In this document: in pieces, positions 33,512-42,445 of the stretch
Numbering within the stretch: position 1 is the first letter of the stretch
How the letters are laid out: every line of letters starts with the position of its first letter
Origin: Dyadobacter endophyticus
GTDB lineage: Bacteria; Bacteroidota; Bacteroidia; Cytophagales; Spirosomataceae
Direction of reading: 5' to 3'
Length of the DNA: 64,000 nt
NCBI RefSeq assembly: GCF_014641595.1
Contig: NZ_BMIA01000003.1
Coordinates: forward strand, 310,001 to 374,000
The notes under the pieces: generated by a model
Database searches by the model: none
The model's input: the letters and a program-made list of their open reading frames with translations, nothing else
Told to the model about the DNA's origin: nothing
Translations under genes and position numbers: made by a program

Positions 33512-35785
33512 ATGACGCACGTTCCACAACTAATCATTGACCTATCTTTAATACTCACGATGGCGGGTATCATTACCCTGATCTTCAAGAAATTGAAGCA
33601 GCCTGTCGTGCTGGGTTACATTTTGGCCGGGTTACTTGTTGGTCCCAATTTCCATTTGTTCCCCACCATTACCGACATCAAAACCATCGAAATCTGGGCG
33701 GAGATCGGTGTGATATTCCTGCTCTTCAATTTGGGTTTGGAGTTCAGTTTCAAAAAACTGGTCAAAGTAGGCAACACGGCCGCCATTACCGGTTTGTTTG
33801 AAGTCTCGATGATGCTGGGAACCGGCTTCCTGACGGGCCAATTGCTCGGTTGGAGTAAAACCGACAGCCTTTTCCTGGGAGGTATCATTGCCATTTCATC
33901 CACAACCATTATTTTCCGGGCATTTGATGAACTGGGCCTGAAAACCCAAAAATTCACCCGTGTGGTAATGGGGATTCTGGTTATAGAGGACCTAACCGCC
34001 GTGTTACTCATGGTCTTGCTGTCGACATTGTCCCTCAGCCAGCAGTTTGCAGGATTTGAATTAATCCAATCGAGCTTAAAACTCTTCTTCTTCCTCACAA
34101 TCTGGTTTCTGGGCGGCATTTTTGTGTTCCCTACCCTGCTGCGGCGCTACCGGCACCTGATGAACGACGAAAGCGTGCTGATCACCTCTGTCGCGCTTTG
34201 TTTCGGAATGGTATTCCTGGTAACCCAGGCCGGGTTCTCCGCTGCATTGGGTGCGTTTATCATGGGTTCTATTCTTGCAGAAACTACGCATGCGGAGAAA
34301 ATCGAACATTTGCTGAAACCGGTGAAGGACCTTTTTGGGGCTGTGTTCTTTATCTCCGTGGGCATGTTGATCAACCCCGGCTTATTGCTTGACTATGCGG
34401 TTCCGACGGCCATTCTGGTGCTCGTTGTAATATTCGGGAAAACCATGTTCGTTACACTAGGGGCGGTAATTTCCGGTCAGCCGCTAAAAAAATCGCTGCA
34501 ATCAGGTATGAGCTTGTCGCAAATCGGCGAATTCTCGTTCATTATAGCCAATCTGGGCCTATCACTGAAAGTCACGAGTGGGTTCCTTTACCCGATTGCC
34601 GTGGGGGTTTCCGTGATCACAACATTTGCAACACCCTACATGATGAAGGCCTCCGAACCACTGTATGAATGGCTGGACAGACGCTTGCCCGAAAAATGGC
34701 GGCTCTACCTGAACCGGTACAGCACCAGTACCGAAACCATCGTACACACCACACAATGGAACCAAATTCTTAAATCGTACGCCCAAACGGTGATATTAAA
34801 TTCGGTTGTTGTAGTCGGGATCATCCTCGCGTCGTCGCGCCAGCTCGCGCACCAGTTGCATACACGTGTACCCGAAACTTTCCTTACCAACTCGGTGCTA
34901 TTTGGCATTACATTCCTCTTGATATCTCCTTTTTTGTGGGCGCTGGTTTTCAAAAGGGGCAACAGAAAAGCCTATTCCGCCATCTGGCTGAGCCGCAAAT
35001 ACAGCCGCGGCCCGCTTTTGCTGCTTGAACTTTCGCGGGTGATAATCGCCATTCTGCTAATGGCCTTCCTGCTCAATTCATTCTTCTCGACAAAGACCGC
35101 ATTCATTGTAGCGGGCGGCATTATGGTACTGGGGTTCGCCATTTTTTATCAAAGGCTTCAACAGTTTTACCACAAAATCGAAGACCGGTTCTTGCAAAAT
35201 CTCAATGCAAGGCAGCTTGAAGGAAGTGGTAAATCTAAAAGGATCCTGCTCCCCTGGGACGCGCATTTCGCATTCCTCGAAGTAAGTGCCGACTCCACCA
35301 TGATCGGTAAAAGTTTGCAGGAGCTCAAAATCCGGGAAAGATTCGGAATTAACGTAGTGCTGATCGAGCGGGGAAGCAAGACCATCCACTTGCCCCGGCC
35401 CACCGAGGTGCTCTATCCCTGCGATCGCATTGAAGTAATCGGCACGGACGATCAGCTCGATGTTTTCAGAAGCCACATTGAAGTCAGTACGAATGGCGAT
35501 GTGTATATGGCGCACGAGGATAATATCGCACTCGAACGCGTTGAAGTGAAGACCCAGCACAATATCCGCGGCAAAACCATCCGCGCAAGTCAGATCCGGG
35601 AAATGACGCACGGCATGATCGTCGGCCTGGAAAGGAACGGCGAGCGTATTCTCAACCCGGATTCTTCGATGGTAATTGAGAACCAGGACGTGTTATGGAT
35701 CGCAGGCGACAAGGAGCTTATCAAGGAATTTATTGCCAATAAACCGGCCAATAACGAGGAAGAAGTCGAGGTGGCTACGCCCTGA
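33512..35785 (+). CDS. CPA2-family monovalent cation:proton antiporter with two TrkA-C domains
   Basis: A 757-residue membrane protein. Residues 1-385 form the Na+/H+-exchanger fold of the KefB/CPA2 group (LAGLLVGPNFHLFP near 39-52; LFNLGLEFSFKKL near 74-86; the ion-binding helix with VIEDLTAVLLM near 156). A second membrane section spans about 425-560. The cytoplasmic tail has two TrkA-C-like ligand-binding domains: about 580-655 and 665-745. A TrkA-N Rossmann domain is absent, so direct NAD control as in KefC is not expected. K+ or Na+ efflux coupled to proton uptake is the family role. Its end overlaps the convergent ACC-deaminase-like gene by eleven bases. Confidence 0.9.
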   Translation: MTHVPQLIIDLSLILTMAGIITLIFKKLKQPVVLGYILAGLLVGPNFHLFPTITDIKTIEIWAEIGVIFLLFNLGLEFSFKKLVKVGNTAAITGLFEVSMMLGTGFLTGQLLGWSKTDSLFLGGIIAISSTTIIFRAFDELGLKTQKFTRVVMGILVIEDLTAVLLMVLLSTLSLSQQFAGFELIQSSLKLFFFLTIWFLGGIFVFPTLLRRYRHLMNDESVLITSVALCFGMVFLVTQAGFSAALGAFIMGSILAETTHAEKIEHLLKPVKDLFGAVFFISVGMLINPGLLLDYAVPTAILVLVVIFGKTMFVTLGAVISGQPLKKSLQSGMSLSQIGEFSFIIANLGLSLKVTSGFLYPIAVGVSVITTFATPYMMKASEPLYEWLDRRLPEKWRLYLNRYSTSTETIVHTTQWNQILKSYAQTVILNSVVVVGIILASSRQLAHQLHTRVPETFLTNSVLFGITFLLISPFLWALVFKRGNRKAYSAIWLSRKYSRGPLLLLELSRVIIAILLMAFLLNSFFSTKTAFIVAGGIMVLGFAIFYQRLQQFYHKIEDRFLQNLNARQLEGSGKSKRILLPWDAHFAFLEVSADSTMIGKSLQELKIRERFGINVVLIERGSKTIHLPRPTEVLYPCDRIEVIGTDDQLDVFRSHIEVSTNGDVYMAHEDNIALERVEVKTQHNIRGKTIRASQIREMTHGMIVGLERNGERILNPDSSMVIENQDVLWIAGDKELIKEFIANKPANNEEEVEVATP

Positions 35786-36671
35786 TCAAACCTTGCAATC
35801 CGCCGGTATGCACCGCTACAATCGTTGTTCCGGCTTTGAAATAACCATTTTTAATGAGGTCGAAAAGGCCGTAAAACATCTTGGCGGTATACACCTGCTC
35901 TAACTGGATATCAAATTCGGCCCGGAAATCTTGCATGAATTTCAGCAATTCATCGTTCCATTTGGCATAACCGCCGAAGTGAAAGTCGGTGAGCAATGTA
36001 AGGTGCCCGGGCCGCTTGTATTCGTGCAGAAGCTCATGAATGTCTTTACTGAGAAAATCTCCGCCTTTTAATGCGGAAAAAGCAAGCACATCAGCTCCCG
36101 CGGAGAGGATCCCTGCCGCTGTACCGCCCGTCCCGGCTGCTGTTGCCATGAAGTCCGGCATTATTCCTAGCTGACCTTTTACCTCGCCGACCATTTCGGC
36201 GACGCCTTTCAGCGCGAGCCCGGTAGTACCTCCCTCAGGAATCATATATGGATTTCCATACTGCTCCGAAATCCGTTTAAGATAGTCTTCCGAATTGCGC
36301 TGCCTGTATTCTTCCCTCGTTACGAAATGTAACGCCATCCCTTGCTCGCGGCAAAATTGCAGGGTCGCATTTTGCTCACGTTCCAGTTCCAAGCCCCTTA
36401 CAATGCCGATTGTATCCAGGCCTAGTGCGCGTCCCGCTGCCGCTGTTGCGTATAAATGATTGGAATACGCCCCGCCAAAAGTCAGCACTGCCTTTTCGCC
36501 GCCGGCCTGTGCTTCGAGTAAATTGTATTTCAATTTCCGCCATTTGTTACCCGAAACAGTCGGGTGAATGAGGTCGTCGCGTTTGATAAACAATTGAACC
36601 GCCGCCCGCTCAATATCCGTATTAGAGAGCCGTTGCAGGGGCGTGGGTATCGTTGGACTTAGTAAATCCAC
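35775..36671 (-). CDS. ACC deaminase / D-cysteine desulfhydrase family PLP enzyme
   Basis: A 298-residue fold-type II PLP enzyme. The PLP Lys is in SGNKWRKLKYNLL (near 39-51), the cofactor ring stacks by FGGAYSNHLYA (near 65-75), and the phosphate-binding loop is ATAAGTGGTAAG (near 180-191). The family breaks down 1-aminocyclopropane-1-carboxylate or D-cysteine to 2-oxo acids and ammonia (plus sulfide). Residues that separate the two activities are not clear to me. The start codon is GTG. It converges with the antiporter gene and starts divergently from the rluD gene. Confidence 0.82.
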   Translation of the reverse strand: MDLLSPTIPTPLQRLSNTDIERAAVQLFIKRDDLIHPTVSGNKWRKLKYNLLEAQAGGEKAVLTFGGAYSNHLYATAAAGRALGLDTIGIVRGLELEREQNATLQFCREQGMALHFVTREEYRQRNSEDYLKRISEQYGNPYMIPEGGTTGLALKGVAEMVGEVKGQLGIMPDFMATAAGTGGTAAGILSAGADVLAFSALKGGDFLSKDIHELLHEYKRPGHLTLLTDFHFGGYAKWNDELLKFMQDFRAEFDIQLEQVYTAKMFYGLFDLIKNGYFKAGTTIVAVHTGGLQGLIRA

Positions 36672-36709
36672 TTATTTTGATAATTTTGTTGATAGTAACT
36701 CCAAAAAGA

Positions 36710-37741
36710 ATGTCCGTAGAACTTGTTGATATTGCCTCGGAAGAGGATGATTTATTTGAACATTACCGCATCGTCGCCGACAAAGGTCAAAGCCTGATGC
36801 GGCTGGACAAATTCCTGAATCTTCACGTAGCCAACGCTTCCAGGACAAAAATACAAAACGGGATCGAAGCGGAGGCCGTAAAGGTGAACGGCCAGCCGAC
36901 GAAGGCCAGCTACAAGGTCAAGCCTTTGGATGTGATCACGCTTTCGCTCCCGGAGCCTCCGCGCGACACGGGAATTGTGCCGGAAGACATTCCGCTGAAT
37001 ATCGTGTATGAGGACGACGTGCTGATGATCATCAATAAACCGGCTGGAATGGTTGTTCACCCGGCTTACGGCAACTGGACAGGCACGCTGATCAACGGTT
37101 TGGTATATCACTTCCAGCAACTGCCAACCGGCAGGAACGGTGAAGGTCGTCCCGGACTGGTGCACCGTATCGACAAAGACACATCCGGCTTGCTCGTGAT
37201 CGCGAAAACCGAATTCGCCATGACTTTCCTGGCCAGCCAGTTCGCCGATCATTCAATTGAACGAACCTATCACGCATTGATCTGGGGTGAACCCAAAGCC
37301 GAAAAAGGAACCATAACCGGGCACATCGGGCGCAGCGTGCGCGACAGGCGCGTCATGGACATATACGTAGACGGGAGCCAGGGCAAACATGCAGTGACGC
37401 ATTACGAGGTTATTAAACCGCTTCGCTATGTGTCGCTGATTAAATGCAACCTCGAAACCGGTCGCACTCACCAGATACGCGCGCATATGAAGCATATTGG
37501 CCACCCGATCTTCAATGATCCGATGTACGGAGGCGACAAGATCCTGCGGGGTGTTTCGAGCGGCAGTTACAAGGCGATGATCGAAAACGGATTCAGCCTC
37601 ATTCCGGGACAGGCATTGCATGCAAAATCATTAGGTTTCATACATCCAACGACGCGGCAATGGATACAATTCGACACCGATCTGCCGGAAGGTTTCCAGG
37701 CCATCCTCGAAAAGTGGGAAAACTATGTGAACTCTCAGTAG
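36710..37741 (+). CDS. rluD: RluD-family ribosomal large-subunit pseudouridine synthase
   Basis: A 343-residue RluA/RluD-type enzyme. The ATG at 36710 (MSVELVDIASEED) is chosen; an ATG at 36653 in frame would overlap the divergent gene and add a hydrophobic stretch not expected in this family. An S4 RNA-binding domain is at about 33-90 (RLDKFLNLH; IEAEAVKVNG), and the catalytic domain contains the signature HRIDKDTSGLLVIAKT, near residues 145-160, with the catalytic Asp at its centre. The role is pseudouridylation of 23S rRNA in a helix-69-like site; the exact positions depend on the subfamily. Confidence 0.92.
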   Translation: MSVELVDIASEEDDLFEHYRIVADKGQSLMRLDKFLNLHVANASRTKIQNGIEAEAVKVNGQPTKASYKVKPLDVITLSLPEPPRDTGIVPEDIPLNIVYEDDVLMIINKPAGMVVHPAYGNWTGTLINGLVYHFQQLPTGRNGEGRPGLVHRIDKDTSGLLVIAKTEFAMTFLASQFADHSIERTYHALIWGEPKAEKGTITGHIGRSVRDRRVMDIYVDGSQGKHAVTHYEVIKPLRYVSLIKCNLETGRTHQIRAHMKHIGHPIFNDPMYGGDKILRGVSSGSYKAMIENGFSLIPGQALHAKSLGFIHPTTRQWIQFDTDLPEGFQAILEKWENYVNSQ

Positions 37742-37792
37742 GAAATAGTATATTCTCGATTCTTAACCTTTCTAATCAATAAAACGCTTATC

Positions 37793-38236
37793 ATGAATAT
37801 CTCGACCAGGCAGGGAACAGCTGAGGATATACCAGCAATTTTTGAATTGGTAAAAGAGCTTGCGATCTACGAACGGGCCTTGAACCAGGTGACCAACAAT
37901 GTTGATAAAATGACCCGGGATTACAACGAAAAACTGTACGACTTTTTCGTTGCCGAAGTGGATTCGAAGATCATCGGGCTTTGCCTGTACTACTATCGTT
38001 ACTCGACCTGGAAGGGAAAACGGCTTTACATGGAAGATATAATCGTAACCGAATCGATGCGTGGTAACGGGATCGGTAAGATTTTATTTGACGCAACGGT
38101 GGTTGCCGCAAAAAATGTAGGCTGTACGGGAATGATGTGGCAGGTGCTCGACTGGAATACGTCGGCGGTTAATTTCTACCGCAAATACGGCACCAATTTC
38201 GATAATGAATGGATTAACTGTAACCTGGATTTTTAA
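37793..38236 (+). CDS. GNAT-family N-acetyltransferase
   Basis: A 147-residue single-domain acetyltransferase. The acetyl-CoA loop is ESMRGNGIGKILF (near 84-96), preceded by the strand LYMEDIIVTE and followed by WQVLDWNTSAVNFYRKYG (near 117-134), which matches the family including diamine and small-molecule acetyltransferases. A short intergenic tandem repeat separates it from the convergent trmD. Substrate unknown. Confidence 0.9.
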   Translation: MNISTRQGTAEDIPAIFELVKELAIYERALNQVTNNVDKMTRDYNEKLYDFFVAEVDSKIIGLCLYYYRYSTWKGKRLYMEDIIVTESMRGNGIGKILFDATVVAAKNVGCTGMMWQVLDWNTSAVNFYRKYGTNFDNEWINCNLDF

Positions 38237-38257
38237 GCGATTACAGGCATAGTTAGG

Positions 38258-38313
38258 GGTCGGACCGCGTAGGTCGAACCGCGTAGGTCGGACCGCGTAG
38301 GCCGGGCCGCCCG
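38258..38313. repeat. 14-base tandem repeat, four units
   Basis: GGTCGGACCGCGTA occurs at 38258-38271, as GGTCGAACCGCGTA at 38272-38285, again perfect at 38286-38299, and then in a degenerate form at 38300-38313. It lies between the stop of the GNAT gene and the end of trmD, so it is non-coding; each unit contains GGTCGGACC, which is self-complementary at its ends. Confidence 0.75.
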
Positions 38314-38316
38314 TTG

Positions 38317-38994
38317 TCATTGCAACAGGTCCGGCCTTCTTTCCTTGGTTCTTTTGAGCGATTGCTCGTAACGCCACTCCTCGATTTTCGCTTCATGCCC
38401 CGACATGAGGATCTCGGGTACTTGATGCCCTTCAAAATCGGCCGGGCGGGAATATACCGGAGGCGCCAGGAGATTGTCCTGAAATGAATCCGTCAACGCG
38501 GAAGTTTCGTCATTCAAAACACCGGGAATAAGGCGAATAATGGCGTCTGAAAGTACAGCGGCGGCGAGTTCTCCGCCCGAAAGTACGTAATCCCCAATAC
38601 TGATTTCTTTGGTCACAAAAAGGTCACGCACACGCTGATCGACGCCCTTGTAATGCCCGCATAGCATCATCAGGTTTCCTTTTAACGAAAGCTGATTCAC
38701 CATTCGCTGCTGCATTTGCTCGCCGTCCGGGGTGAGGTAAATGATCTCGTCGTATTCCCTTTCACCCTGTAATGCGCGAATGCAGCGCGCGATCGGCTCG
38801 ATCTGCAACACCATTCCGGCACCGCCGCCGAATGCGTAATCGTCTATCGTACGGTGCTTATTAGTCGAGTAATCGCGGATGTCGTGGATTACCACTTCCA
38901 CGTGATTTGCCTGCTGCGCCCGTTTCAGGATGGAATGCGCGAAAAAGCTGTCGAGCAGGTTCGGAACGCAGGTCAATATATCAATCCGCATCAT
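38317..38994 (-). CDS. trmD: tRNA (guanine-37-N1)-methyltransferase
   Basis: A 225-residue SPOUT enzyme that uses SAM to form m1G37 in tRNA. The trefoil-knot SAM site is seen in LTPDGEQM (near 85), MLCGHYKGVDQRV (near 109-121) and EISIGDYVLSGGELAA (near 130-145); the catalytic Asp and C-terminal tRNA-binding part (SRPADFEGHQVPEILMSGHE, near 184-203) are complete. The C-terminus is slightly shorter than in E. coli. It overlaps rimM by 14 bases and is the last gene of rpsP-rimM-trmD. Confidence 0.97.
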   Translation of the reverse strand: MMRIDILTCVPNLLDSFFAHSILKRAQQANHVEVVIHDIRDYSTNKHRTIDDYAFGGGAGMVLQIEPIARCIRALQGEREYDEIIYLTPDGEQMQQRMVNQLSLKGNLMMLCGHYKGVDQRVRDLFVTKEISIGDYVLSGGELAAAVLSDAIIRLIPGVLNDETSALTDSFQDNLLAPPVYSRPADFEGHQVPEILMSGHEAKIEEWRYEQSLKRTKERRPDLLQ

Positions 38995-39541
38995 CGGGAA
39001 TGCTTTCTGATGAGTTATCGAGATAAACTTCCAACAGGCCCTCCGGCAGGTTTACCAGCAGCGATTTAGCCTCCTTATCAGCTTTAATCACAATATCATT
39101 GGCTGTTGGGATCAGCACTTCCGAGCCCTGGTAATCCATCGCGATCAGGTCCTGACCATTCAAAGCATACACTTCGCGCACCACACCAAGCTCGCCTTTC
39201 GTTTCGTCTACCACCGTGAAACCTTTGATTTCATGATAGTAAAACTCGTCATCACCGAGCTCGTTCAGTTCTTCCAGAGGCAGGTAAAGCGAGCTTCCCA
39301 CGAGCGCCTGTGCTTTTACGATGGTGTCAACATCCTCGAAGGTCACAATCGCATTGCTTTGCTTCTGCAAGTTGATGTCTTCGATAAAATAAGGCACCAA
39401 TTCGCCTTTGATTTCGATATAAACCGTTTCCAGGTCGTCATATTCGTCCGGATAATCCACATCCAGATAAATCACCACGTTGCCGGCAGTGCCGTGGGTC
39501 CGTACGATATAGCCCAATAAATAACAGTTGTCCTGTGTCAT
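38981..39541 (-). CDS. rimM: 16S rRNA processing protein RimM
   Basis: A 186-residue protein with an N-terminal beta-barrel (about 5-90, beginning YLLGYIVRTHGTAGNVVIY) and a PRC-barrel C-terminal domain (about 100-175, YYHEIKGFTVVDETKGELG and then DLIAMDYQGSEVLIP). It assists maturation of the 30S head by binding S19. It is in the classical order between rpsP and trmD, overlapping trmD by 14 bases. Confidence 0.96.
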   Translation of the reverse strand: MTQDNCYLLGYIVRTHGTAGNVVIYLDVDYPDEYDDLETVYIEIKGELVPYFIEDINLQKQSNAIVTFEDVDTIVKAQALVGSSLYLPLEELNELGDDEFYYHEIKGFTVVDETKGELGVVREVYALNGQDLIAMDYQGSEVLIPTANDIVIKADKEAKSLLVNLPEGLLEVYLDNSSESIPDDAD

Positions 39542-39631
39542 TTGCGGGATTTAATATTTTAGTTCTGTATAAAACAATATGAGTCTGTGCGGAATACCGA
39601 CAGACCCATAAAGCATGTATGTAACATTAAA

Positions 39632-40210
39632 TTATTCTGCTGACTCTTCTGCGGCCGGAGCTTCTGCTGCTGCATCCGTTGCGTCGATAGCAGCTTCGTC
39701 GGTAGCAGTTTCTTCAACCACTTCTTCGCTAGCTGGCGCTTCTTCCACAGGAGGAGCATTTTTCTTGGCGATCGCCTCAGCACGAGCGTCGTTAACTTTA
39801 CGTTCAGCGTCGAGTTTTGCTTTCTTGTCAGCCTCTTTCTGCGATGCCAGTGTATCGGCAGCAGTCGCTTTACGATCTGTTTTCGAGCCTTTCCACTCTT
39901 CGAAACGTGAATCTGCAACTTCTTGCGAGATAGCACCTTTCAAAACACCTACTTGCAAGTGCTTGCGGAGCAATACACCTTCGTGTTGCAAAATTGAACG
40001 GGCTGTATCCGTTGGCTGAGCACCTTTCAAAAGCCAGTCAACTGCTTTGTCTGATTCCAAAACGATGGAAGCAGGGTTGGTACCTGGGTTGTAGATACCC
40101 AATTTTTCGATGAAGCGACCATCACGTGGTGCTCTGGCATCTGCGACTACGATATCATAGATCGCTTTCTTTTTGCGTCCCCGACGCGCTAATCTTATTT
40201 TAACTGCCAT
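39632..40210 (-). CDS. rpsP: 30S ribosomal protein S16, with long C-terminal extension
   Basis: A 192-residue protein. Residues 1-85 are the whole S16 domain (VKIRLARRGRKKKAIYDIVV, then GRFIEKLGIYNPG), which binds 16S rRNA. Residues 110-192 are an extra tail: a basic, Lys/Ala-rich helical part to about 150, then an acidic Ala/Glu/Pro/Val-rich stretch. Normal S16 is 80-90 residues; tails of this type occur in Bacteroidota. It is the first gene of the rpsP-rimM-trmD set and has a TACCTTTG box upstream. Confidence 0.96.
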   Translation of the reverse strand: MAVKIRLARRGRKKKAIYDIVVADARAPRDGRFIEKLGIYNPGTNPASIVLESDKAVDWLLKGAQPTDTARSILQHEGVLLRKHLQVGVLKGAISQEVADSRFEEWKGSKTDRKATAADTLASQKEADKKAKLDAERKVNDARAEAIAKKNAPPVEEAPASEEVVEETATDEAAIDATDAAAEAPAAEESAE

Positions 40211-40258
40211 TTGTGAATTTGTTATGGTTGGGAGCTCGTCCCGTAATTAAACAGGGTG

Positions 40259-40266
40259 CAAAGGTA
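40259..40266 (-). promoter_or_regulatory. Promoter -7 box of rpsP (TACCTTTG)
   Basis: Exact TAnnTTTG match on the minus strand, 49 bases upstream of the rpsP ATG. No matching TTG at the standard distance. Confidence 0.45.
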
Positions 40267-40302
40267 CGCAAAACTTTCCTGTTTTTAAATATAGGCTAAC
40301 AA

Positions 40303-40332
40303 AAAAGGGAGACAATTTCTTGCCTCCCTTTT
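40303..40332 (-). terminator. Intrinsic terminator after the OmpA-family gene
   Basis: Arms AAAAGGGAG (40303-40311) and CTCCCTTTT (40324-40332) with a 12-base loop; on the minus strand the stem is followed by TTGTT. It lies 21 bases beyond the stop codon of the OmpA-family gene and separates it from rpsP. Confidence 0.75.
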
Positions 40333-40352
40333 CGGTGTATTTCCCTAAACTA

Positions 40353-41864
40353 CTAGCGGCGGAAACCAGCCGGGTAAGTAGAGCGGATTGTATTGTTAGG
40401 CAGAATCTTGATCTCAACACGACGGTTGGATTGAAGACCTTCCACCGTTGTGTTTTCTGCGATCGGACGATATTCACCGTAGTATTCAGTAATGATACGG
40501 CTAGGATCTGTCAAACCAGCACGAACCAGGAAGCGTTTTGCTGCATCCACACGACGACGTGACAGGGATACGTTGTAGCTGTCGGAAGCACGGGCATCCG
40601 TGTGACCTACGAGTACGATGCGGCAGTTGGTGCGCATGTTCAGGAGCTCAACTACTTTGCTAAGTGTTTCTTTCGATGGGTTGCGGATGATAGCCTTATC
40701 GGTATCGAATTCAATGTTACTGAACAAGGCTTCGCATTCGTCTTTCGGCAGGTTGTTTTTGATAGCGTCACGGATGATCTTGTCGATATCCAATGCTACC
40801 CCACCCCCTGAAACGATACTACCAGCAGGTGTATTCGCTTCTTTGTCGAACAGGTCGGCTACACCGTCACCATCAGAGTCAGTATAAAGACGTGGGTCAA
40901 CCGGCTTAGGCATGTTAGCTTTCGCGATTGAATCCGCATCGTTCATAGTCGGGTTGTAAGGTACAGGGATCAGCTGTTGTGGGTTAGCCCAACGCAGGTG
41001 GTAACGACCTGCGGCTGCATCGTATTTGCCATCTTTTGCTCTTACCGCATTCTTACCAAGCTTGTAGGTAAGTGCCAGTGACAGCATTCCGTAAGCATCG
41101 TTTTTCGAATCACCTTTTGCAAACGTCCAGATTCCCTGTTGGCTATCGTAGTCGCTCAATCCTCCAACAGTCGCATCCAGCTTCTCTGTATTCACAAAGT
41201 TATGGGTGTAATCCAGACCAAGGTCGAACCGTGAGCTAAGTTCGTAGTGAACGGTAAAACCAACCGGCACTACCCATTCGCGTGTATAAGTGGATCCGTT
41301 TCGTTCCCATTTACCAGCTGTTTTCGAACTGGCATCGGTGTTGGTGGAGAAATGTTTTTCAGGACCTCCTTTGGTTACGTTGGTGTAGTCTACGTCCGTG
41401 TGGTAGTAAATGATACCACCTCCCAAATGCGCATCTACTTTCCAACGGCGCAATTTGTTGTAACCGAGCAGCAAACGGTTCACGTTAAGTGTTCCGTCCA
41501 ATGTCAATTGAACAAATGATGGGCTGTTGAAAGTGGCACTGTAAGTATCACCGCTCAGCGAGCTCTGGTGATTGTCCTTGGCTCCCTGAAGACGGCCGTT
41601 GTAACCCGTCAGCTGGATACCCCAAAGCGGCGAAAGCTGCTTGTTGACTGAAAGCCCCCAACCACCTGTTAATTCTTCCCGGTCTCCACGCTTGAAGCCA
41701 TTGTACTGGGTCAAATCTCCGAAGAATTTTGTAATACCTCCGTAACCTGTGATCGACCAAGTATTCATTTTGTTGGGTCCATCATACGTGCGATTTTGAG
41801 CGTACGTATTGTAACTCAGGAGGGTAGAACAAAGTAAAGCAACGTAAAGATTCTTTTTCTTCAT
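40353..41864 (-). CDS. OmpA-family outer-membrane protein
   Basis: A 503-residue exported protein; the start at 41864 (MKKKNLYVALLCSTLLSYNTYA) is preferred to the ATG nine bases earlier. After the signal peptide, residues 30-300 form a beta-strand-rich region with tryptophans and Tyr/Phe pairs, likely an outer-membrane barrel. Residues about 315-345 hold a Ca-binding-like segment with DSDGDGVADLFD. Residues 375-490 are the OmpA-like peptidoglycan-binding domain, with NIEFDTDKAII and VGHTDARASDSYNVSLSRRR, carrying the diaminopimelate-binding Asp and Arg. Abundant, constitutive expression is likely. A TATATTTG box is 28 bases upstream. Confidence 0.93.
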   Translation of the reverse strand: MKKKNLYVALLCSTLLSYNTYAQNRTYDGPNKMNTWSITGYGGITKFFGDLTQYNGFKRGDREELTGGWGLSVNKQLSPLWGIQLTGYNGRLQGAKDNHQSSLSGDTYSATFNSPSFVQLTLDGTLNVNRLLLGYNKLRRWKVDAHLGGGIIYYHTDVDYTNVTKGGPEKHFSTNTDASSKTAGKWERNGSTYTREWVVPVGFTVHYELSSRFDLGLDYTHNFVNTEKLDATVGGLSDYDSQQGIWTFAKGDSKNDAYGMLSLALTYKLGKNAVRAKDGKYDAAAGRYHLRWANPQQLIPVPYNPTMNDADSIAKANMPKPVDPRLYTDSDGDGVADLFDKEANTPAGSIVSGGGVALDIDKIIRDAIKNNLPKDECEALFSNIEFDTDKAIIRNPSKETLSKVVELLNMRTNCRIVLVGHTDARASDSYNVSLSRRRVDAAKRFLVRAGLTDPSRIITEYYGEYRPIAENTTVEGLQSNRRVEIKILPNNTIRSTYPAGFRR

Positions 41865-41891
41865 GGGAAACACGCGTTATGTGATTCAATT

Positions 41892-41899
41892 CAAATATA
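41892..41899 (-). promoter_or_regulatory. Promoter -7 box of the OmpA-family gene (TATATTTG)
   Basis: Exact TAnnTTTG match on the minus strand, 28 bases before the chosen start. A TTTG at 41916-41919 lies 16 bases upstream, slightly closer than usual. Confidence 0.5.
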
Positions 41900-41936
41900 G
41901 CATTATAAACAAATTCAAAAATCAGAAAAAAAGCCA

Positions 41937-42346
41937 AAGCCTATAAGCCGGATTCTGTCACTTCGATCGGTTGCCCGATCTCCGCTCCTGCCATTTATCC
42001 AGGATTCCGGTCACCCGGAACCTCTAACGATCTACCCGTGCCGGCGTCCCCGAGGGAACAGAGACGAGTAGCCCCATTAACCGACACCTATTTGATCTTT
42101 CAGCCCGTAAGGTTTACCATGCATTCCCTGTCACCAGGGAACCGGTGGGCTCTTACTCCACCTTTTCACCCTTACCGAGGCATACAAAAAATATGCCAGG
42201 GCGGTATCTTCTCTGTGGCACTTGCTGTCAACGGACCGTCGCCAGTACGTTGCCTTCCCGTTAGGAAGTACGGCACTCTGTGCTGCCCGGACTTTCCTCC
42301 CCGGTTTAAAAACCGCAGCGGCAGGACAGCTTAGACCTTTCCTCTG
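41937..42346 (-). ncRNA. rnpB: RNase P RNA component
   Basis: The catalytic RNA that trims the 5' leader of pre-tRNAs, type A. On the minus strand the highly conserved GAGGAAAGTCCGGGC (about 42285-42299, part of P4 and CR-I) and the 3' ACAGAATCCGGCTTATAGGC (41939-41958, CR-V and the end of P4/P1) are present in the right order, about 330 bases apart. Length is about 410. A TAGCTTTG promoter box just upstream (42351-42358) places the 5' end near 42344, and a T-run follows the 3' end. Confidence 0.96.
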
Positions 42347-42350
42347 ACCA

Positions 42351-42358
42351 CAAAGCTA
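42351..42358 (-). promoter_or_regulatory. Promoter -7 box of rnpB (TAGCTTTG)
   Basis: Exact TAnnTTTG match, ending five to seven bases upstream of the predicted 5' end of RNase P RNA. The upstream TTG element is not well preserved. Confidence 0.6.
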
Positions 42359-42445
42359 AGAAATACTTTCTTTCGATCAGCAGTCAATATACCATAAAAA
42401 GTAAAAAAAGATGGCACTCTGGCTGATTTTTGTACAAATTTCTGA

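Noticed and set aside
38258..38313. The 14-base tandem repeat as a CRISPR array
   Set aside because: Units are directly joined with no spacers and no cas genes are present.
41937..42346. A protein-coding interpretation of the region around 42038-42334
   Set aside because: The sequence is fully explained by RNase P RNA with its universal motifs in order.
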